Both the position numbers and the translations under genes were made by a program. From positions 1 to 64,000 of the forward strand of contig NZ_BOMQ01000052.1 of assembly GCF_016862275.1 (NCBI RefSeq): DNA of 64,000 bases. The letters run 5' to 3'. Source of the stretch: Actinoplanes nipponensis. GTDB taxonomy: Bacteria > Actinomycetota > Actinomycetes > Mycobacteriales > Micromonosporaceae. How positions within the stretch are numbered: position 1 is the first letter of the stretch; each line of letters opens with the position of its first letter. Shown in pieces: positions 63,630 through 64,000 of this stretch. The notes beneath the pieces were generated by a model. It made no database searches. It was not told where the DNA came from and worked only from the letters and a program-made list of their open reading frames with translations.

Positions 63630-64000
63630 GCTCATCTGCCGAGGTAGTTGTCGTCGCAGGTTGATGTCCGCGGCACAGACGATCCCACTGATCGCCTGCC
63701 GGCTGTTGAAGCAGGCCGGAATGGATCCCTCGCGCAGGTTCCATTCGTGGTGCCCGTTCTTCCGGGAATTCCATTTCAGGCGTTCTGCCGGCGCTCCGCC
63801 CTCACCGCGGCCGCGGCGACGGCGCCCTGCGCCGCGCGCGCCCAGCACCGCGCACTGCAACAAACCTGCACATCGATTCCATTGACTCTCATATATCGGC
63901 GAGTAAGGATTTCGGCACGGAACAACCGTCCCGGAAACCGCCGAAGCCGATCCCGGGCAGGTGCCGCACGCTGCGGTGACGACCGCTCCCGGCCGTATCC
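63630..64000. other. right-edge stretch without a supportable gene
   Basis: No frame here gives a product I trust. On the minus strand a short Trp/Cys-containing reading (WNLREGSIPACFNS) and, in another frame, a segment ending TCDDNYLGR before a stop are visible, but neither has a start and ribosome site that fit. Around 63880-63920 the sequence is less GC-rich (CTCATATATCGGCGAG), which could hold a promoter for a gene beyond the edge. Confidence 0.45.

Noticed and set aside
62529-63863. Long minus-strand open frame at the right end
   Set aside because: It is antisense to the second nitroreductase gene. Only the part beyond 63640 could be independent, and no start, ribosome site or family could be matched.

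Overview
The window is very GC-rich (third codon positions almost all G or C), with frequent GTG starts and many 4-bp ATGA/GTGA gene overlaps. The gene content (beta-ketoadipate cluster, MocR, GerW, DevS-like kinase, eukaryote-like single-chain acyl-CoA carboxylase, chemoreceptors plus a flagellar export gene) points to a soil actinomycete of the Micromonosporaceae, most likely Actinoplanes or a relative with motile spores. That placement is inferred from gene content and composition, not from a marker gene.

Layout. 1-4.1 kb: a sugar operon with the tail of an alpha-L-rhamnosidase and a MalEFG-type ABC importer. 4.1-16.5 kb: aromatic catabolism. A vanillin/salicylaldehyde-type aldehyde dehydrogenase and a divergent SsuABC-type importer flank pobA, the 3-oxoadipate CoA-transferase pair, pcaHGBDC and an IclR regulator. 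Together these would take hydroxybenzaldehydes or 4-hydroxybenzoate through protocatechuate to 3-oxoadipyl-CoA; the last thiolase (pcaF) is not in the window. 16.5-21.3 kb: a GAF-GGDEF diguanylate cyclase, a MocR regulator with a divergent EamA exporter and a B3/B4-domain gene, and an orphan fliQ. 21.3-22.2 kb holds no gene I can support. 22.2-30 kb: a PQ-loop membrane protein, a GGDEF-EAL protein, a luciferase-like monooxygenase, and a minus-strand operon of sigma factor, degenerate GGDEF-EAL protein and SAM methyltransferase. 30-33.6 kb: an APH-like kinase, small membrane proteins, a GlxA-type regulator and an exported repeat-rich protein.

33.7-41.8 kb is the most unusual part. After zwf come two tRNA-like cloverleaves, each with a 10-bp terminal helix and each ending about 20 nt before a GTG start. 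They alternate with, and lead into, a set of genes for an ankyrin-repeat protein, a zinc-knuckle/SDR fusion that lacks the catalytic tyrosine, a leucine-rich-repeat protein, a MoxR AAA+ ATPase, and an HExxH plus VWA protein. From the SDR gene onward they overlap by 4 bp. I regard this RNA-protein cassette as the best candidate for an undescribed system.

41.8-46.7 kb: minus-strand genes (a deaminase and several unknown proteins, including a HEAT-repeat/zinc-ribbon protein). 46.8-52.3 kb: one 1,825-residue biotin-dependent acyl-CoA carboxylase. 52.5-57.2 kb: two chemoreceptors flanking a BMP-family binding lipoprotein. 57.2-64 kb: an AEC transporter, GerW, then a dormancy-style set (universal stress protein, DevS-like GAF kinase, two Acg-type nitroreductases) with two DosR-box-like sites. 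The last ~430 bases contain a strong terminator and no gene I can support.
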